In this document: piece after piece, positions 1 through 15,200 of the stretch
Layout of the letters: every line of letters starts with the position of its first letter
How positions within the stretch are numbered: the stretch's first letter is position 1
Assembly: GCF_001949145.1 (NCBI RefSeq)
Contig: NW_019091460.1
Location: 64,001 to 128,000, forward strand
DNA from: Acanthaster planci
Lineage: Eukaryota; Echinodermata; Asteroidea; Valvatida; Acanthasteridae
Reading direction: 5' to 3'
Length of the DNA stretch: 64,000 nucleotides
The notes under the pieces: generated by a model
Seen by the model: the letters and a program-made list of their open reading frames with translations, nothing else
The model's database searches: none
Told to the model about the DNA's origin: nothing
Made by a program: the position numbers and the translations under genes

Positions 1-3000
1 CTTTCCACTTTCCAATACAATTTTCGAACGATACCTGACTCAAACGACAACGCGATATCGATTTCTAAGTATGGCATTTATAATTATAATCTTTAATGCA
101 GACGAACGGACTTGGCTGATGGGTCTGGACTGTATTAGTGTGTAAGATAGAGCCATGTGTTTCTTCTTTTTTTTAAAATATTTTTCCGAGTATGATTTTT
201 GAATTATTTTTTTCCACTGGAAATATTGACTTTTATCATAAAAGACAAACATGTCGTGTTTCCCTGTTTATTTATAAGCAATTATATGCCAAACAAACCT
301 CCATGGTACACAATACAGCGGGGGGGGGGTCGCGGACGCCAAATTGATTGAATCTCTATAATGCTCCTTTTCATCGAACACGATCCCAATCCTGCACAAT
401 GCACACTGCGAAACCATCTGCCTTAATGAATCATTCACACCTGACGTACCTATATCTAATAGACCAGTTCACTAATTAATTCTAATTACGTGCGCATGTG
501 CATAAATGGCATGTGGAGGAAAAAAATCTTGAACGGCCCATATTCCAATGTCATTTTCTCTCAGCTTCTGCACCTTTTTCACTTTCGTCTTCGGAAAAAA
601 ACTTTGAAATCATTATAGCTATTACTTTCTGGTCTAAAAGGATTTCATACTGCAGTAAATTTATATAAAAAACAGTTTTTGCATGCTTTCTCCCTGAGCG
701 TATAATTGGTCAAAAGAAATTAACAGGGCTCCTTTCCGACCACATGCGATAAAATACCTTTGTACTTCAGGGTACCATGAACCACTCGTACAACGCCAAT
801 TCGCGGGCTGAACGGAGGGTGAATTGTGGGTTAGTTTCAGATTGGGTTAGGTTTGGTTTGTCACGCTGTCGACCGAGAATGGTGGACGGTACCTTAAGGT
901 ATCGCACGATTGTTCATAGCTCACCTAGAACTGAACCCAACTGGTTTCTTTCGCCTTCGTGCGCTTCAAAGGAATGAACGAAATTTTGCAAGTTTTTATT
1001 TTGCGAAAGTGCAGAGGCTGAGAGAACATGACGTTGGTTGTGCCCTGTGACATTGTCAATGGCCGCTCAAGCTTTTTGCCTCCACCTGCTATTTATGCGC
1101 ATGCGCATTAGAATTTATTAGTGAACTGTCTGTTGAAGCCCATCAGTAATTGCAGCTGTTTACACGATTGGTTTTTCCGCAAAATATAAGGGTGCAGTCA
1201 GGCATCTGTTGTATGTGACTTGGGGAAACGAGGAAAAGATGGGTGATATTTCACTGAACATGTGAAATACGTCGGTCAAGTCAAAGAGACAGGAGTTGCT
1301 GTTATGCTCGTTAGAAGAAAACACGAAGTTCAATTTTTATACTGAAAAGATGTTGAAAAGATCTTCCTAGACTCACAGTCTTGTCATCCCTAATGATATT
1401 TGAGTAATATCCTTGTCGTTTCAAGGTAAAACAAGCTTTATCTTTTCAACATGACATTAAGGCTCATAATGTATCGTTATTATCCGAGGTGACTTCCATC
1501 GTGCTTCGGTGCTTGCATCATCAGAAATTGTCCCGTAGACCTAAATATTAAAAAACGATTTCTGGACAAAGTGAGGGTTACTACAAAGGGTGAAGTGTGT
1601 AAATCATATGTTAGCATGACCCAATTCATAACATGTTACTTGGCTTGGCAAACCAGCGCCTGTTTAGTAGAAACGACCGCAAACGCGTCACATTTTGCGA
1701 TTGTGATGTCTTTGACCGACTAGCTGTCGCTCATTACGATGTTCCGAACAAATGCGAGGTGGAACGATTGCCGTCTTTTTGACAAAACAGCCAAGTTGTT
1801 CCACTGCCCTCCTATTACAGATAACTCATCCTTAATTGATGTATTTAAGCATTTTGCAGACAGAGCCTCGTGTTCCCTGGCCTGTGATATTCCGTCACCA
1901 ATATGCCTTGGAGTATTGAAATGATGGACTACTTTGCTACCTCATGAAATCATAACACGCTTTGCAGCCTGTCCTTGCTACACAGAATTACGATAAATAA
2001 GGGCTCGTGTGTGTGTAATGTCGCCGAGGATATGAATACATACCCTCGTTAATTATGAACGGAATGACATAACTCAATGAGCGTTTAGCTAAACAAGACG
2101 AAGTGGCTAAGCATTGAAAAAGGTTACGTGGACGAAAGACAAGACACCTTGCTTTGGGGAAAAAGTATTTGGCTCTGGTTTATCGCAAACGGAAAACTGA
2201 AAATGGAAAAACAGAAATATGGAAGGTTTACATCACGTCTAAATATTCCCTATTAGCGTTTTCCAATCAATTACATAGATGACTTTTGACGTTGGAGAAA
2301 AACTTCAAAATACTTTTAAAATGTTTAACAGTATTTCGCTGTGACAAAATTTTCATCTAATTGACACCACTAATGCCTCTGTCACAAGATAATTTTCAGC
2401 GACTTGAAAAAGGGTTCCAACCATACTAATTTACTTTTGTATGGCAGTCACCAAAATACTTTACTTTGCAAAAGGTGTTGGAGAGTTGATTGAGGGGTGT
2501 AATAAAAAGTCGTTAATTTTCATTATCATTTACCAATTATGCTTGAGATTTTTTACCTTCAGAACGCGCAGTTGTGATGTCAAAGGTCTTCGTCGAGAGC
2601 AAGTGGTGAAGACCATGCTGACACTTTCTTCACTTTCCTTGATTTTGTATCGTCGTGTACTACATGCTCTGGCATAATCAAACAATGACCTCTTAGGTTT
2701 CATACCTTTCGTTATCACAAATGTTGACACATTTAACATCCACACGTAGCAAAATGCTACAATAATTGAAGGATTTGATTTGAAACAATATCTGCGTAGC
2801 AATAAGATAAGTGTTATGGTTTTAAAAGGAAATAGCGGGGACCTTGCACGTGTCTGAACAATCGTTTGACTTTTTAAAATGTGTACACAACATCCAGCAA
2901 AGTAAAAACAAACACGACAGCTTCGACAAGATCAAATTTTTCGTTAAATTCAATGCAGTCGCACTGACAGCTTTGCTTTCAAAATTGACTGTGTAAGTTA

Positions 3001-3188
3001 AATGTCTAAGATATTTTGATGCGATTCAAACAGGGAAGGAGAATGCGCCAACGGGCTGCACTTTGAGCTCTTGATGAAATACATAGTCACGAATGTGAAA
3101 ACTATTTGTATCTAGTGTTGGAGTGCAAAGAGCAAAGTAAATACTGACAGAGTTGTATGCTTACCTTCAGCAAAGACAATCTGGCAAG
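1..3188. other. Upstream region without recognised gene
   Basis: No exon could be supported on either strand. Short open frames here (for example 2441-2677 and 2530-2802) resemble no family I know and lack exon-like borders. The stretch holds one foldback element (465-1128) and a G run near 321-330. The last 100 bases probably carry the 5' UTR of the receptor gene; TTACCTTCAG ending near 3171 looks like a splice acceptor, so an untranslated exon further upstream is possible. Confidence 0.5.
465..1128. mobile_element. Foldback/MITE-like element, ~120-bp imperfect terminal inverted repeats
   Basis: The left end starts CAGTTCACTAATTAATTC and the right end finishes with the reverse complement of a near-identical sequence (GTGAACTG at 1121-1128). 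The match continues inward through the shared GCGCATGTGCATAAAT / GCGCATGCGCATAAAT block and the TCTCAGCTTCTGCAC / TCTCAGCCTCTGCAC block, about 120 bp per arm with mismatches and small gaps. No transposase frame is visible inside; the 66-codon open frame at 777-977 looks fortuitous. I could not see a clean target-site duplication, so the superfamily is unknown. Confidence 0.75.
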
Positions 3189-3258
3189 ATGGAAGGACTT
3201 CAGCTTCGAGTTCTGAGCACTGGAATTCTTCTTATGGTCATCGGTGGACAGAATATTG
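3189..3258 (+). other. Receptor exon 1, signal peptide
   Basis: ATG at 3189 begins a 23-residue leader with a hydrophobic core (around [12 protein letters not shown]), followed by a GTGAGT donor at 3259. The exon ends in phase 1, matching the phase-1 start of the first CUB exon at 3718. A plausible signal-peptidase site lies after the double glycine. Confidence 0.75.
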
Positions 3259-6200
3259 GTGAGTTGTTTGACTGCTGATAAAATGGTCTTTGTTTCATCT
3301 TGCCGTAAAATACACGGCATTACTTCGGAGTTAGTTTATGATATCTGTAAACTTTGTTTTCTCGTGTTTTATGTCCGATTGGGAGATTTATATTCCCCTT
3401 CCCTTTCTTCCCTTATTTCCTGCTTGTTCTTGGTTTCTTGAGACTAGTTTAATAAAGTTCTGAGCATTTTATTTTGAAATATTACGTCTGGCACAATCTT
3501 TTCTATATGTGACTGATACGTTTTCTGTTTTTAACGATAAGTGTTTGCTTCTTTGTTATCTTTTCCCTGCTGTCAATCCCTGGTCCATTTTCATTAACCC
3601 CGTGTTCTAGGAATCGCATCGGTCGGTCACTACCTACATTGTGGTTCTCATTTTGGTTAAAGATAGTCCAGTTGTGATAACTAACACAAACTTGGAACGA
3701 ATTCGTTTCTATTTCAGATCCTCCAATGCAAATCAATCTCACAATGAACTTGCCTGCGGAAATAACATCTCGTAATTACCCAGCTAAGTATCCAACCAAT
3801 TTCATCGACACCTGGCTCGTAGTCTCTCCTCCAGACACTCTTATCAGTGTCAAAGTCTTAGATTTCCAGACTGAAATACATCAATTGGCGGAAGATATTT
3901 TGCTCATTGGGAATGGTCTGAATTACACATCTGAGGAGGATTACCTTCTTCCTCGATCAGCTGCTGAAGGTACAGCTGGAATGGTCCTCAAAATGATCTC
4001 CTCGGGATCAGGAATCTGGCTTCAATTCCGGAGTGATTTGTCATCTGCCAATGAGAGGGGATTTCAGCTTCAACTAAACACTATTAATAAGACAGGTAAT
4101 ATTGTGTTACCAAGTGAAAAGAAATCTTATCGTGCTTGACGCGTTTATGTATGTCAAATTGAAAACTTTGCTTGAAACACTCTATAGGCCTATGTGGCAT
4201 AGTTTACATTACGTGCTACTTACGTATTACAAAACAAGACCTATAGGCTACTTGGGAAAATATGTCATTGTGGGATTTGCCCTGTAATCTAGGAAAAAGC
4301 ATGTCTTTGTCTACAATGAACATTTAGGAACTAATTAATGCTGACATTCCTCTCACAGTGGCACTTGGCTGCGAACACTTTTTTTCTCAACACTAATCAA
4401 AATTTGATCTCAAATGGCACGTACGCATGCACCTCAGCATATCATTATCACACTATTTGCATTTTAAAAATCACTTCATTCCTCAGCCAGATCAGCCTGA
4501 CTTTACTAGATTCCTTGGCTGACGATAAATTCAACATCACCAAAACGGGGTAGTTGTTTGTTATAATTAATTCTAATTGTAATTTATTAATCATAATTGA
4601 TGAGTAGATAACTTCTTGATTAACGGACGCTATTGTTAATTCATCAGCCATTAACAGTTCTGAATTATCAAATCTCAATATCACTTTCTCATGTGCCCTA
4701 TAGGCTAAGGTTAATCATGGCACTGTCAAAGTAAAAATCACAATGAATAGCCTATCGAGAAATTCTGAGCTTTGAAGCTCGAGACAGCATCATTTTAAGA
4801 GGGTTGGATAAAAAAGTTTAGCGACTTGGTATGTGCAAAACCGTTTGCCAAATAGTTAAGGGAGTCCAAGGGAATATGGATATCAGTTTACAAAGCAGTA
4901 TTTATATCTTTTACGGTGTTATGTAATACTTAATCATGGGCAGCCCCCCCCCCACTCGTACGGGCTAACCATACATCCAACAACATGAAATAATTAAGCC
5001 TCATAATTCAATTCATTGAATTTGACTGCATGTCTCGTAAAGGCCATTTATAATATAAAAATATTGAATTTAAGTAAGTGTGTCGTCATGCTTGTAAAAC
5101 TTGCGGGTTATAGTTTAATGCAACTGTGGCTGCGTTCAAGGGTGGATTTTGGCAAATAATTCACCACTGTTTTTGACACTACAAAATAACCTGAGGAAAG
5201 ATCTTTACCCTTTTCGATATCTCTCTATTTAATTTAAGGATATTTCTCTATTTTCTGGTGGCAGTATGTATTCAAGCAGAAAATTCTTTTTCCCTCCTTG
5301 AAGGACGAAGACAGGAAACTCAGCAACACTTGTCACCCCGCCTCTAGAAGTGAAAACACGTTAAAGCCTGAGCGTGTCTTTAAGCATTTCTATGTACAAC
5401 AAAGGTCGTTAGGTGCAGGTTACCTTGTATTAAAAGGACTACATTAAGTTCAAAATGCTAAAGAAATTTCCCTCAAAAATAACTGACCTCGGACAAAATC
5501 AATTTGAGTCATATTTTTTCACTCAAATTATATCCCGCCGCGTAATGATAATACAATTTCCCTTTCGGTTCGAATCATTTCAAACAGAATGTTTCCAATA
5601 CAACGCGCCGCTCTTAAATGGACATCTTCTAATTAATCCAGTCGTCCTCCATAACTTTTGTCCACTTCAAATCGCAATTCATTCAGTTCTGGATAATGAG
5701 AAACTGATAGGCGTGATGCTTTTTTTTTCAAGAGGAAAACGAACTGTCAAAAGGAGTCACTTCTATTCAGAGTGCAAATACATATAAGGGGAGATTTAAG
5801 GCCGCTCTGGAATTGTTCCTCGTCCAAGACAATTATTAACTAAAGTGAAGTTGTGTAGTATGTAATGTCCTATATAGTACATTACATCTGTGACTTTGGA
5901 TATAACCCAGATCGTTCACTTATCCGTTTATGTTATTGCTACGGATTTGCTGAAAAAAAAGGCCAGAAATTCCAATCACAGTCTCAAGTTACAAGCAGAC
6001 TATTAAGGAAATTGAAATTTTTATTAACGTTTGATGATTATGCAGTTGGTATTATTTAAGTGACAAAGGATTCAATTTAATACATACGAAGGTATCTCGA
6101 TAACATTTACTAGTTTGTTTTCCTTCACATAATGTAAAGTCTGCATGGCGTCATTGTTGCTTTTATGCAGTATTTCTACTGTTTGCTTAAATTGTAACAT

Positions 6201-9200
6201 CCCTACATTAATACCAATCTTATCTACAGTCTGCAATATTGGTTTTGTTTCCTTAGAATCTTGTTCACAAGAGGAGTATGTTTGTAACGAGAGAATTACG
6301 GTTTGTTTAGATGAATCGGTGGCGTGTGACGGTCCACCGCAATGTAGCAACGGAGCTGACGAAGCCTTCTGTGGTACGGACGTCACTATTATTCTTTCAA
6401 TTCAAGGCCCCACAATGAATCCTTCACAGTTAAAATAATTACCTTGGAATGACTAGGACCGATGACGTTCCAGAGTCGTTAAATGGAGATAATTTAAATC
6501 TGAAAAGAAAATGAAATTTTTTCATGCTTCTTTATAACATAATTTTGAAACGATATAACCACAATTTGTCAACTACGGTACTGAATGTTGATTACTTTTG
6601 TTTGGTTTCTGACGTAGAACACTGTGGGGAGACATCAATCGACCTGTCACAGGGTGTCGTCTATACTCTCTCATCTCCCAAACATCCTAACGATTTTCCA
6701 CATGAAATCCTTTGCCACTGGTTAATCAATGCTACCTCCATGTCTTCAATCCTGCTCTCATTCAACTCATTCAACTTGGAGGAGATTGACGATTTATTTT
6801 CGATTGGGATTGGTCATGATCCGACCAATGAAACCTCGACTGTATTCATGCGCAGAGGAAACGTCATACCGATCACCATGGCGATAAAATCAAATCAAGT
6901 ATGGCTTGCGTTTAAGACAATGGGAAACCTGTATTATCGAAGTCTAATGCAGGTAAACCTTCAAGAATTTCAACCTCAAGGTAAATAAAGAGTCACAACA
7001 CTTTCTATAATCACACAGGGCTGTGCGTACGAACAGCCCTACCAAGTGACAGCCCCAACCCAGAAAAAAAAGAAAACACTGGCTGTATTAAACTTGTCAA
7101 GTCGCTATTTACCTATTTATTTTTCTCTTGGGGATTTTCAATTATTTGAGCCCATTCTTCATTGTTAAGTCATATCGATTGTTTTGATAATTGCTTATAA
7201 ATCTCCAGAGTGTGCTGATGGACTCACGGCATGTGCTTCAGGTTTGGAATGCATTCGGCAAACAGTCGTCTGCGACGGATTTCCTGATTGTTCTGACCAA
7301 TCAGACGAGTTCCATTGTGGTAATGCGCATGCTTTTTACTGGTATTTTCTCATTAAAAATAGATTGTGCTATACATGTAGAGCCACTGAAGGTTACATCC
7401 CTCCTCCCCTGAATAATGATTGTGCTTGGGTGGCTCCTTAATTAACAAACTTGCCTGTTGTGTATGTTGAATGAAAGATTGTAAGATAGACCAGCCATTT
7501 ATATAGTGTAATTCGGCGAACAGAGAAGAAGCCTCGGAGTATCCTCAACCAGGATTAGTGTATAAAAGAATGGGATTTAAGGCTTTATCTGCGCTAGTAT
7601 AGCTTCTTATTTAGGTATATATTGCATCTTCATTTTCAGGAAAAAACAATTCTTTGCCCTGCAGCTCCCCGCAAATTTTTGCACAAAACCTGGTTGGAAA
7701 ACCTAAGGTTATAATGGTGGCTCTGAAAAGTTATGTCTAAAATTTCAACAGGGAAAGCTTTCGCGGGGCATATAAAGACGGTTCTCCTCTCAAGAATCAT
7801 TTTCTCACAGGAAAGGACATGATGGTTTATCCCCTGGACACTTTGGTGATTAAAAAACAACACGCACCCCCCCGGGTGCACCACGGTCTGCATTCATTAC
7901 AGTCTGAGTCGAACAGGATGGAGAATAACGACATATGAAAACACAGCCATCGTACTATTAAAGTGACTGAAAACAACGTCTATGTAATAACGTGCTGTAT
8001 ATACCATTTAGTCGTGTATGTGACCAGCTGTCGATAATATGAATAGCCTTTTACTTTGAAAAGCAGTTTCCCTCTCACGTTGCGTGAAAACAGTTCCTGC
8101 CATTTCGAGTTTTTTCAACAGTTCCATGTGCTCCCTTCATTCTATAGAGACCTGTTCAGCCGTCACGGACACGTGTTCGTGTTTCCAGCAATCTTATGTC
8201 TGCAATGGGGAGAATGACTGTGATGACTATTATGACGAACTACGGTGTGGTAAGAAAGAAAACTGTGTGAAAAATACTACGAAACTAAAGTAGCATGAAC
8301 AAATACCCTTTAACTTGAATAGGCTTCGGATTAACTAACACATTTTTCTTTAGACTAATCGGAAATTCAATTCTAGCCGGTTATTTCTTAGAAGTTTACA
8401 AAAGGTTCGTCATCATATTCTTTCGTGTATGAGAAATATGAACGTTTAGAAGATACTGAAATTTCCAGGATTCTCTGCATGCATAACGTTTGAAGACAAT
8501 TAAACCACTCGTGTAACGTCACCTTTAAGATCAAAATTGACTCGGCGGACACAGATATTCTAGGTATAATGAGAAATGTTTATAATGAGAAACTGTCCAA
8601 CCAGTTCGACGTTTTAACGGGTTGCTATTCTAACATTTTCTGTTTCATGTTCGGTGGCGATTACTAATAGTTTATTTAGAATAAAACGCTCCTTTAATTT
8701 TAATTATATGTTGTCGCTTTATGTATACCTCTTGATTTCTCGTCTTTCTTACTGTTTCATTAATATGGTAATTTTGAGATGTATTTTTGTTTACTATCTG
8801 TCTTTGTGTTCTTCTTCTTTAAATATACATTTCACCAATTTACATCCAATTTAACCTCAGTTTAACTCTTCCTCAATAAACCCTTTTCAGAAATAATGTA
8901 TCGATTTTATTCATGTATAACCTTATAGTACAGATTAATCGTTTAAATCTTACCTATCAATACTTTCCAGATGATTTCCAAGTGCAAGTATTTTCCAAAC
9001 GAAAGATTTCCCAACGGTGACCAAGGGATTTAAATGAGTAATAATCATCTAATTTGAAGAAGCAATAGTTCCCAAATTAACCGCTCGTAAACTTGCTTGT
9101 TAGTAGAGTAAAAGGTCACCACTCCGTACAGTCACACGATAAAATTTTGGTAACTTGATTCTAGCATTTATGCAGCTAACATAAATCCATTTGGACTTGT

Positions 9201-12200
9201 GAGGTGACGAAGACAATCCACCGATGGTGGCGACTGCATGTCTGTGTGTGACCTCATTATGCATGCACTGTACAAGTTAATACACAAAAGAGAGATGTGC
9301 ACCCAGCCGAAGAGTTGCAACGGCTTTGTCATTGACACAGCTTGCCATGTGGAAAATGAATCAAAATCATCTCACGGAAATCCCCTTCTTATTCTCCTAT
9401 ACAACGATCAATAGTGAAGGGAGGGATGTGGATAGGTCACAGAAATTCGTGTCCGATCCCAGTCAAATCAAAGACTCTCCACTTTTCGCTCCTCAATTAA
9501 TTTTTAGCCATAATGTTGTATACCATGAATTGACCAAAAAAATTATAAAATGTATTGTGGACAAGTATCTCACTGTTAAACCTGTTGTCTTTGTCACAGC
9601 TACTTGTGGTAATCCGTTCATTAATCTCACCGATGGTACTTCATTAAACTTTACCTCACCCAACTACCCCTCCGTGTACCCTCGAGAGGTTTCTTGCCTC
9701 TGGCTTGTTACCGCCAAACCCGACCATCGTATCCTCGTCATCTTCATTGATTTCAAACTCAACGTGGAAACACTGTCGCTTGGCAACGGACACCACCCTA
9801 GTAACACATCCAGTTTGATTATGCAACGTGCTGGAGCAACGACTCCAAGCATGATCACCAGTGAGGGTTCGAAGATGTGGATAACGTTTGAAACCTGGAA
9901 AAAGAAAAGTCTCTATCGAGGATTCGTACTGGAACTTTCACAATTTGTGACAGGTACTTGTCAATACATCTTGCTGACGTGACATTCTGCAGGCTTTGTT
10001 TCCTTTAGACCAGACGTATAAATCCTCAAAAGTTTTAACTCATATCTTGTAATTCGAGTTTAATTATTAATCTTCCAAAATCCCTCGGTGCAAAGTTATC
10101 ACTTCCATTGCTTGTTCCTCCACTTTCATTTTCTTGTTTGTCAATGCAGTGGAATGTAACATTGGGGAGTTCATCTGTGAGTCTGGTCATCAGTGTGTTA
10201 TGGACTCTGCTCGATGTAATGGTGTCGTGGATTGCTGGGATTTCTCAGACGAAACTGGTTGCGGTGAGCGCAATGAAGCTTGGAATATTTGTCTGTTTCT
10301 TAAAATTTTTCAAAAATTTAATTTTAAAAAGGCCCGATTGGGACTTCTTAATGTTAGTCTAGTCTCCTTTCCCTCCGCATCTCACTATAATTTTTTACTT
10401 TTGTAGCCTCGTGTGATATCGACAGTCTGCCTTGTATGAATGGCTTATGCGTGGAGCATGACGGGATATGTGACGGTTACGCAGACTGTAGAGACTATAC
10501 CGACGAAATTAAGTGCGGTAAGTGTCGTGGTTCTAACAGGAATACGGAAGGAGAAATCAAAAACCGACCAACACTGACACCAATTAAAAAAAAAATGTTT
10601 TAAAAACTCTATCAAATTTTTCTTTATTCACAGGAACGCTTTGTGGCGAACGCTATGTTTTTCTCACAGCAGAGCAACCGATATACCGACTGACTAGCCC
10701 TGATCTCCTTTCAGTTGATGTGCAATACCCACCAGGATACTCCTGCTTGTGGATCCTATCGACTGATCCACAACTACAGATAGCTCTGAAAGTTGTGGAC
10801 ATCAGCTTGAGAGGACGAGGTAAGGATGCTATCCAAATTGGAAATGGTCAAGATCCTACTGATTTGACTACTACTATTGCTATCTTGGAAGGTAAAGACG
10901 ACAAAGTGCTACGAGGAAGGAGTTTCATCTCTTCAGAATCAAACATATGGGTGGCATTGGTGGCAGAATCGAAAGATATCAAGTATGCTCGTTGGGGAAT
11001 ATTCCACTTGGAGATAACCCGACACAACATATCAGGTATGACCACACCTGTTTATGTTTATTTGTCAGACCAAAAATGATCCATGGCGCTTGAAAACTCT
11101 GAAAGTCATAAAACAAAGTAACCAGTGTATTGTCGGAACCTAAATTTACCCTTTGAGAACCTCATAACAACCTGCATTTCCCTGTTTAGGCTTTGACCCT
11201 AAAGCCTTGAGGCTTGGGTCAAGGGTTATCTGTCAAGTCCAAAGCCAGGATCCTTACAGTAAATAATGAACGGTACTTATAAAGCATGTCATATTATAAC
11301 AAATTGCTCGTAGTAAACAGAACGTGTTGTATCGTTGCTGGTTTTCAGAATAGTATCATGTCAAATTTACCTGGAAGTCAAAAACTCGACAGGCCTTGAA
11401 GAGCCTCTCCCTATTAAAAAGTGCAAGGCATTGATTCTTCAAAGCCAAGGCTAAGGATTTTGTTCTCAAGTCTTGGGATATATATATGGCCAAGGCCCTA
11501 GAAATCAAGCCCTTAGGCAGCCTTAACACCAAGGCCAGCATCAAGGCAGTACATCGCTGATTTAATGATATGACTCTGTTCCTTTCCATGTCATTGCATT
11601 GCTATTAACAAACTGATTAATAATGATGGAAGCCATTCGTCGCTTCGTGAAGTCGATAAATTTTATTTAATACCCCCATATTTAAGGTGAATGTGTTAAT
11701 GGATCTTGGTGTCTTCATGAACCAATTTGCGTGCCGGACTCAGCCCACTGTGATGGAATTTCGAACTGTGGTGATTACAGTGATGAACAACATTGCGGTA
11801 AATCTTACTATCATTACCCTTAATCACTACATTCAATCAGTAGCTTTGCAGCATACCGCTAACGATGTGTATTTTTTCATTAATTCTTTCTTTTCATCAT
11901 TCGTCTTTTATTTTGCCGTCAAACTTTTGGCACGTTTGTTGGACATTGTTTATATGGTTCTCTACTATTAGCAGGAAAATCAATTTAGAAATAATGGATT
12001 AATTTGTCGCTCCGATTTGGTAAAACCAATCGTATGTTGAAACACGGGTTTCCATGGCAACAAATGTACATAATTCCAATAAAAACCCTGGACACTGAAT
12101 AAATAACATTATTAAATCATTCCCAATACCCTGATATTACTGAATGTGTGTGTATTTTTATGACTAGATCACTGCGGAGCGGACATGAAAGATGGTATAA

Positions 12201-15200
12201 ATGTCACAGACGGCACGCCATATCTGTTAACAGCTCGTTTGACCAATCAAATATCAGAGTTTCCTCTCGGCAAGGACTGTCTTTGGATCATCACCGCTTT
12301 CACTGGTTATCGTATCCAGCTCAGATTCCTTTATTTAATACTCATCTCCGATTCCTATTATTTTAATGGAATCCTGGTTGGTGACGGCACCAATCCAACG
12401 AATCAATCTAGCTTGTTCTTCAAACATACCGGCAAGACTGTTCGCGAAATCGTAACATCATTCAGCTCAGAAATCTGGATTGTGGTAGAGACATATCGAT
12501 TACAGTTTGAGGAAGGATTTTCCGTTCAGCTGACCCAGTATAATGAAACAGGTGGGTAATGCACCTGTTCATAAAGACAAAACAGTTTAAAGTTTGGATC
12601 ACGGTATAAACACACATTGAGTGGTACAGTTTCAGATGGACACTCTCCTGACAAACAACTGCATACTACTATAATGATGACAGTGAAGGTTCGAGTTTGT
12701 CGTCCATTTTTGGAACAGTTTGCCAAACCGTTAAATATTCAGCCCCTTATATCAAAAAGATCTCTCATGTCTAATTTTAGTGCCTGTATCGTGAACACAA
12801 AATTAGTTTTCCTGAGCTCGCAATACAATTACCTTTAATAAACTTTAAAATGAATCCAAAGTCAAACCGATAAAATGACACACAGAGTATACATTACACA
12901 AAATGTCAGCAAAAAAAGAAGATAACATATTTATAACTGAGAAATTAACGTTTTTGTGACTGTCGTGAGAGGTATATTATAAACAATTAGTGTCTTTTGC
13001 CATTATCCCAATATACAGAATGTTCACCTGATCAGTATGCCTGTCCGTCCGGCTTGTTGTGTATTGAGTTATCTCAGCGATGTGACGGGACACCAGACTG
13101 CCCAGACGCAGGCGATGAATTTGGATGTGGTATATGGACACTGAACTAAGAAATAGTTTATACTTGGATGATATTTTGGGTTAATTAATGACCAGATAAA
13201 ACAGCAATCTTCTCAGTGTCACGCTTAAATTAAGTTCTCAGAAACATCAGTGATCAAATCGCACCTCTCAAATTTTACCGAGTGATTGTTTTACAGTATA
13301 TCAGTTGTGATTTATACCGTTTATAACAGAACTACTGTGATTTAATTTAGTAATGTTAATAAAATCTAAACCATTCCGAACAAAAACTAAACTGTCATTT
13401 TCGACTCTTCAGCTGACTGCTTATCGGATCAGCTGTACTGTGATGCAGGCAGGTGTGTAGATTTGGATAGTATCTGTGATCGGAGAGAAAACTGTCAGGA
13501 TAAACTGGATGAAAGAATTTGCGGTAAGTTAAGAAAAAAGCAACGAAGCAAATAAAATTCATCGCAAGTATATGCTGATTAGGGCCTGAACCGTCGACTA
13601 ATTATTCAGGTCAAGTTTTTACGTCAGTCATCTTTTTTTTTCAATCAGCTCCATGTGGTGAAAGCATCATCAATCTACCAAGTGACCTCAATTTGCCAAT
13701 GATTTTCTCCTCTCCATCTTACTCCATCGCTGACTATCCGTCTGATATGAATTGTATCTGGCTCCTAACTGGCAAGCATGGCTATGTTATTCAGTTGGAG
13801 TTTGTTGACTTCAAGACTGAGGTTTACTTTGATAAATTCAGTGCGGGCAATGGTCATAATTACACAAATATCTCATCGGTAATCTTGAATGGGATAAGTG
13901 GGGAAGAAGCGCCGAGGATTCTCCTGGCTGATGAAAGTCGGATGTGGATTAGATTTGCGGCTGATCAAAGGGTCACGGATCGAGGATTTCAACTGTTAAT
14001 TACGCAGGTCAATGGAACAGGTACACATACATTTATTTTTTCTTGTTCACAATGATCCCTTACAATAGTTCGTCTAAAGTCTGCAGAACGACAAAAAAGG
14101 GGTTGATCGATGGACAAACATTCTTATTTGACTCCATGTTGGAACTAAGCGTCTGAGGAACAGGCCATTGCAAATTTCACCAAAGTAAAAAGACAGATAA
14201 ATAACTTGAAACGTCTATTAATTTTCAATGAACTCTGACGGTGTCAGCCTAGCGGAAATAATGTCACTGTTTAATTTCCTATTTCAGTTGAATGCAGAGA
14301 GGCGGAGACAAGCTGCCAGTCTGGTTCAGGCTTCATGTGCTTACGTCACGACTCGAAGTGTAATGGGATCGCCTTATGCCCTGATGAATCTGATGAACAA
14401 GCTTGTGGTAAGCTGATCAATTTATCATACGTATGCCAAATACAGGAGTGTATGAAGATTACAATGACCATCAGCAATTGACCAGAACGTACAGACCTAA
14501 ATACCAAAATGTTTCTGTCCAAAGTCTTAAATCAAGGTGCCTTAATGGCTTCATAGAAACACTCTAAATGTAAAGCCACCTTAATTCTATGGGTACTGGA
14601 CATAGAGTGGATAGGCGTATGCAAGTAAACTGTCGTATCTGATTACTTGCACGCACATCATGATCGATGTACTAGACACTGTACTGAAATATCTTTACGC
14701 ATTCACGGCTAATTTGGCTCAGTAATTGCAAACCCAACTGCATACACAACAGTCACCAATGGCAACAGTCCCCATAGCAATTTATCAGTCATTTCAATTT
14801 CTTTGTCGATTAATTTCTCTTTAGCTTTCTTTTGCCTTAATTTCATAATGCAATTTTGGACCCCTCCCGAAAAATCATCTGAATATATAATTTGCATCTG
14901 GCAGTGTTTCTTTCAAGTCTGCAAAATGTACTTTACATTAAGAAATCCATCAATACCGTTTAAAGTTTAAATACACCACCATAATTGTAGGAGTAACATC
15001 ACAGGGAAGGAACTCAGGATGATTGCCAGAGTAACCAATACATGTCCCCAGTAATGAACAATCTACAACTCAACAAACATTACAAACCAAATAAAATAGA
15101 TTTCAAAGTAAACAAAACACCTTCTACTAGTTGGGAACGTTTTTCTGTTATTGCTAACAGCTCCTGCTTAAAAGTAAACATTTTGTCTCGTGCACGAGTA

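Noticed and set aside
5455-5787. 110-codon open frame in receptor intron 2
   Set aside because: No CUB or LDLa pattern, no phase-1 splice borders; the receptor frame closes without it.
9326-9599. Upstream extension of the CUB3 open frame
   Set aside because: The acceptor GTCACAG at 9599 gives the phase-1 start shared by all other CUB exons; the upstream part is intron read-through.
12148-12366. Second open frame over CUB5
   Set aside because: Out-of-frame shadow of the CUB5 exon.
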